From assembly GCF_020184175.1 (NCBI RefSeq), contig NC_065530.1, positions 81,817,260 through 81,881,259 of the forward strand: a DNA stretch of 64,000 nucleotides, given 5' to 3'. Origin of the DNA: Aphis gossypii (Eukaryota > Arthropoda > Insecta > Hemiptera > Aphididae). Positions 62,593 to 64,000 of the stretch are shown in pieces (within the stretch, counting starts at the first letter, position 1; each line of letters begins with the position of its first letter). The notes under the pieces were generated by a model, which saw only the letters and a program-made list of their open reading frames with translations, searched no databases and was not told where the DNA came from. A program made the position numbers and the translations under genes.

Positions 62593-64000
62593 TAAGTAGT
62601 TACTTGTTTCTTCAAATTCCTCTGTAAAATCAACAAATCTGATATATTCAAATGATTCTATATAATTACAGCTTATATAATCGTATTTTTACTTTTTAAT
62701 TTTTTTCCCTTTAAATCATTTTTTGGCTATAAACATTATTGTAATCTTTAGTTTATCTGATTTTTAAGAATACCATTTTAGAATTGTTTATTTCTGATTA
62801 TCATTCTCAAAAGCAACCAAAAAGTTGCCTTGTTAGTTTTTTTAATTTATGATAAGTACTGGATCTTAGTTTGAGTAGTGCCATTAAAAAAGAAAATTTT
62901 AGGGACTCTTAGAAAAAAATGCCATTTATGTACTTAAATTTTTAATTAAAAACAAATTTATTATTAATTACAATATATAAAATATAAAATAAATATTTAA
63001 CTATCCAAATAATTCATATATTATGTATCTAACTTAGATATGGTCTTACTACCATATCTAGTCACCTGCATTAGGTACTATGTTATGTTTATGTACTTTA
63101 TGATACTTTGATTTGATATCCATAATATTGAAGATCCCAGTGAATTGCACTGTTTGTACTGGCGGTTTATCCCGAACTGTTTATGATGTACCCATTATAT
63201 TAGATAGGTGACCACTTTATTTTGTATGTATAATATAATATAATTTAATAATTTTTGAACTGTTATTTTGTATTACTGGCCACTGTGGTTATCATAATAC
63301 ACTTAAGTACAGTAAAAAAAAAAATAACATGAACATTATTATTATTTTCAACAAATTAAACATAATGCTTAATAAAAACATGTTTAACTTTTAATGGACT
63401 TCTGCTTAATTACCGAGGTATAAGTAGATCTAAAATTTATACAATTCAACACATATATAATAATTTAAATTTGACTAAACAACAACAATATCATAAGTAC
63501 CTACCTACACAAATTTCATAATAAAAGAAAATTTAAACAAATATTTATACAATTAAAAACAATAAATATATAATATTTATTACAAATTGTAACAGTTGTA
63601 CAACAAAAATATATGTATAAAAAAATGTCACCAATATTTTATAGGAACATAAATTGCCTCAAACACACAATTATAACTTAATAGTTAACATTTTCACAAC
63701 AATAATTATTTATAATAATTTGTAATAATAAAACCAAAAAATTGTAAATGCCTATAAATAATACATGTATAAAAAATAATAATTTAACCACCTATATTAT
63801 AAAAATTTAATTTAATTGCTTATAATTTATAAATAAAAAAGTAAATAATGTTTCAAATTTTTGAACTGTATTGAATAGGTACTTTGAATAATCTAAGTAC
63901 GCATACCATCACGATGGGCAAATATCTCTTTTTCCAGAAAATGATACTATAGACCTAATGCCTTTCATGGAAGTCTAGAATAAAGAAAAACTCAAATCAA
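62593..64000. other. AT-rich 3' flank, no gene seen
   Basis: Apart from the possible extra last exon of EEF1AKMT1 at 62672-62699, nothing coding or RNA-like was recognised up to the window end. Confidence 0.55.

Noticed and set aside
1..64000. CRISPR arrays, operons, tRNA or rRNA genes
   Set aside because: No spaced direct repeats, no prokaryotic gene layout and no cloverleaf or rRNA segments were found; the spliced genes show this is a eukaryotic nuclear sequence.

Overview
This is an AT-rich animal nuclear sequence with spliced genes (GT-AG introns, mostly short, some 1-3 kb), many microsatellites and non-autonomous DNA transposons. The low GC content, the very frequent taggta/gtacct words, and the hAT-like and other MITE remnants suggest a hemipteran insect, most likely an aphid. 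That is inferred from composition and gene content; no marker gene proves the species. I saw no prokaryotic, organellar or viral genes.

Layout. 1-7.9 kb: AT-rich non-coding DNA, presumably 5' intron or flank of the first gene. 7.9-10.0 kb (+): the last three exons of a rhodopsin-family GPCR of the Moody/Tre1 type. 10-31 kb: a gene-poor stretch with several CpG-richer islands, a LINE fragment, microsatellites and a few weak orphan ORFs or exons. 31.2-57.7 kb (-): three tandem paralogues of the mRNA export receptor NXF1 (Drosophila sbr/Nxf1), here called A (31.2-36.5), B (39.1-44.6) and C (47.9-57.7). I reconstructed each as 14 exons at matching positions. 59.0-60.5 kb (-): a six-exon ALKBH1 dioxygenase gene. 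61.7-62.6 kb (+): EEF1AKMT1 (N6AMT2), a lysine methyltransferase. 62.7-64 kb: no gene seen.

The NXF1 cluster is the main point of interest. A and B have continuous reading frames through all 14 exons (771 and 769 codons) and alternate between diverged blocks and near-identical blocks that include introns, as expected from gene conversion. C is more diverged. It starts in a CpG-rich island with an exon carrying a 24-bp coding minisatellite (Arg/Asp/Gly-rich octapeptides). It has lost the ancestral acceptor of exon 3 and probably uses a site 12 nt inside the exon. It has also lost one base at the end of exon 13, so the C-terminal TAP-C/UBA-like domain is out of frame although its exon is otherwise preserved. 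C may be a specialised NXF paralogue without that domain, or a gene decaying at its 3' end.

The intergenic spacers and introns of the cluster hold several MITEs, two with recognisable 8-bp target duplications and one flanked by TTAA. The ALKBH1 and EEF1AKMT1 genes are divergent and share about 1.2 kb of upstream DNA.
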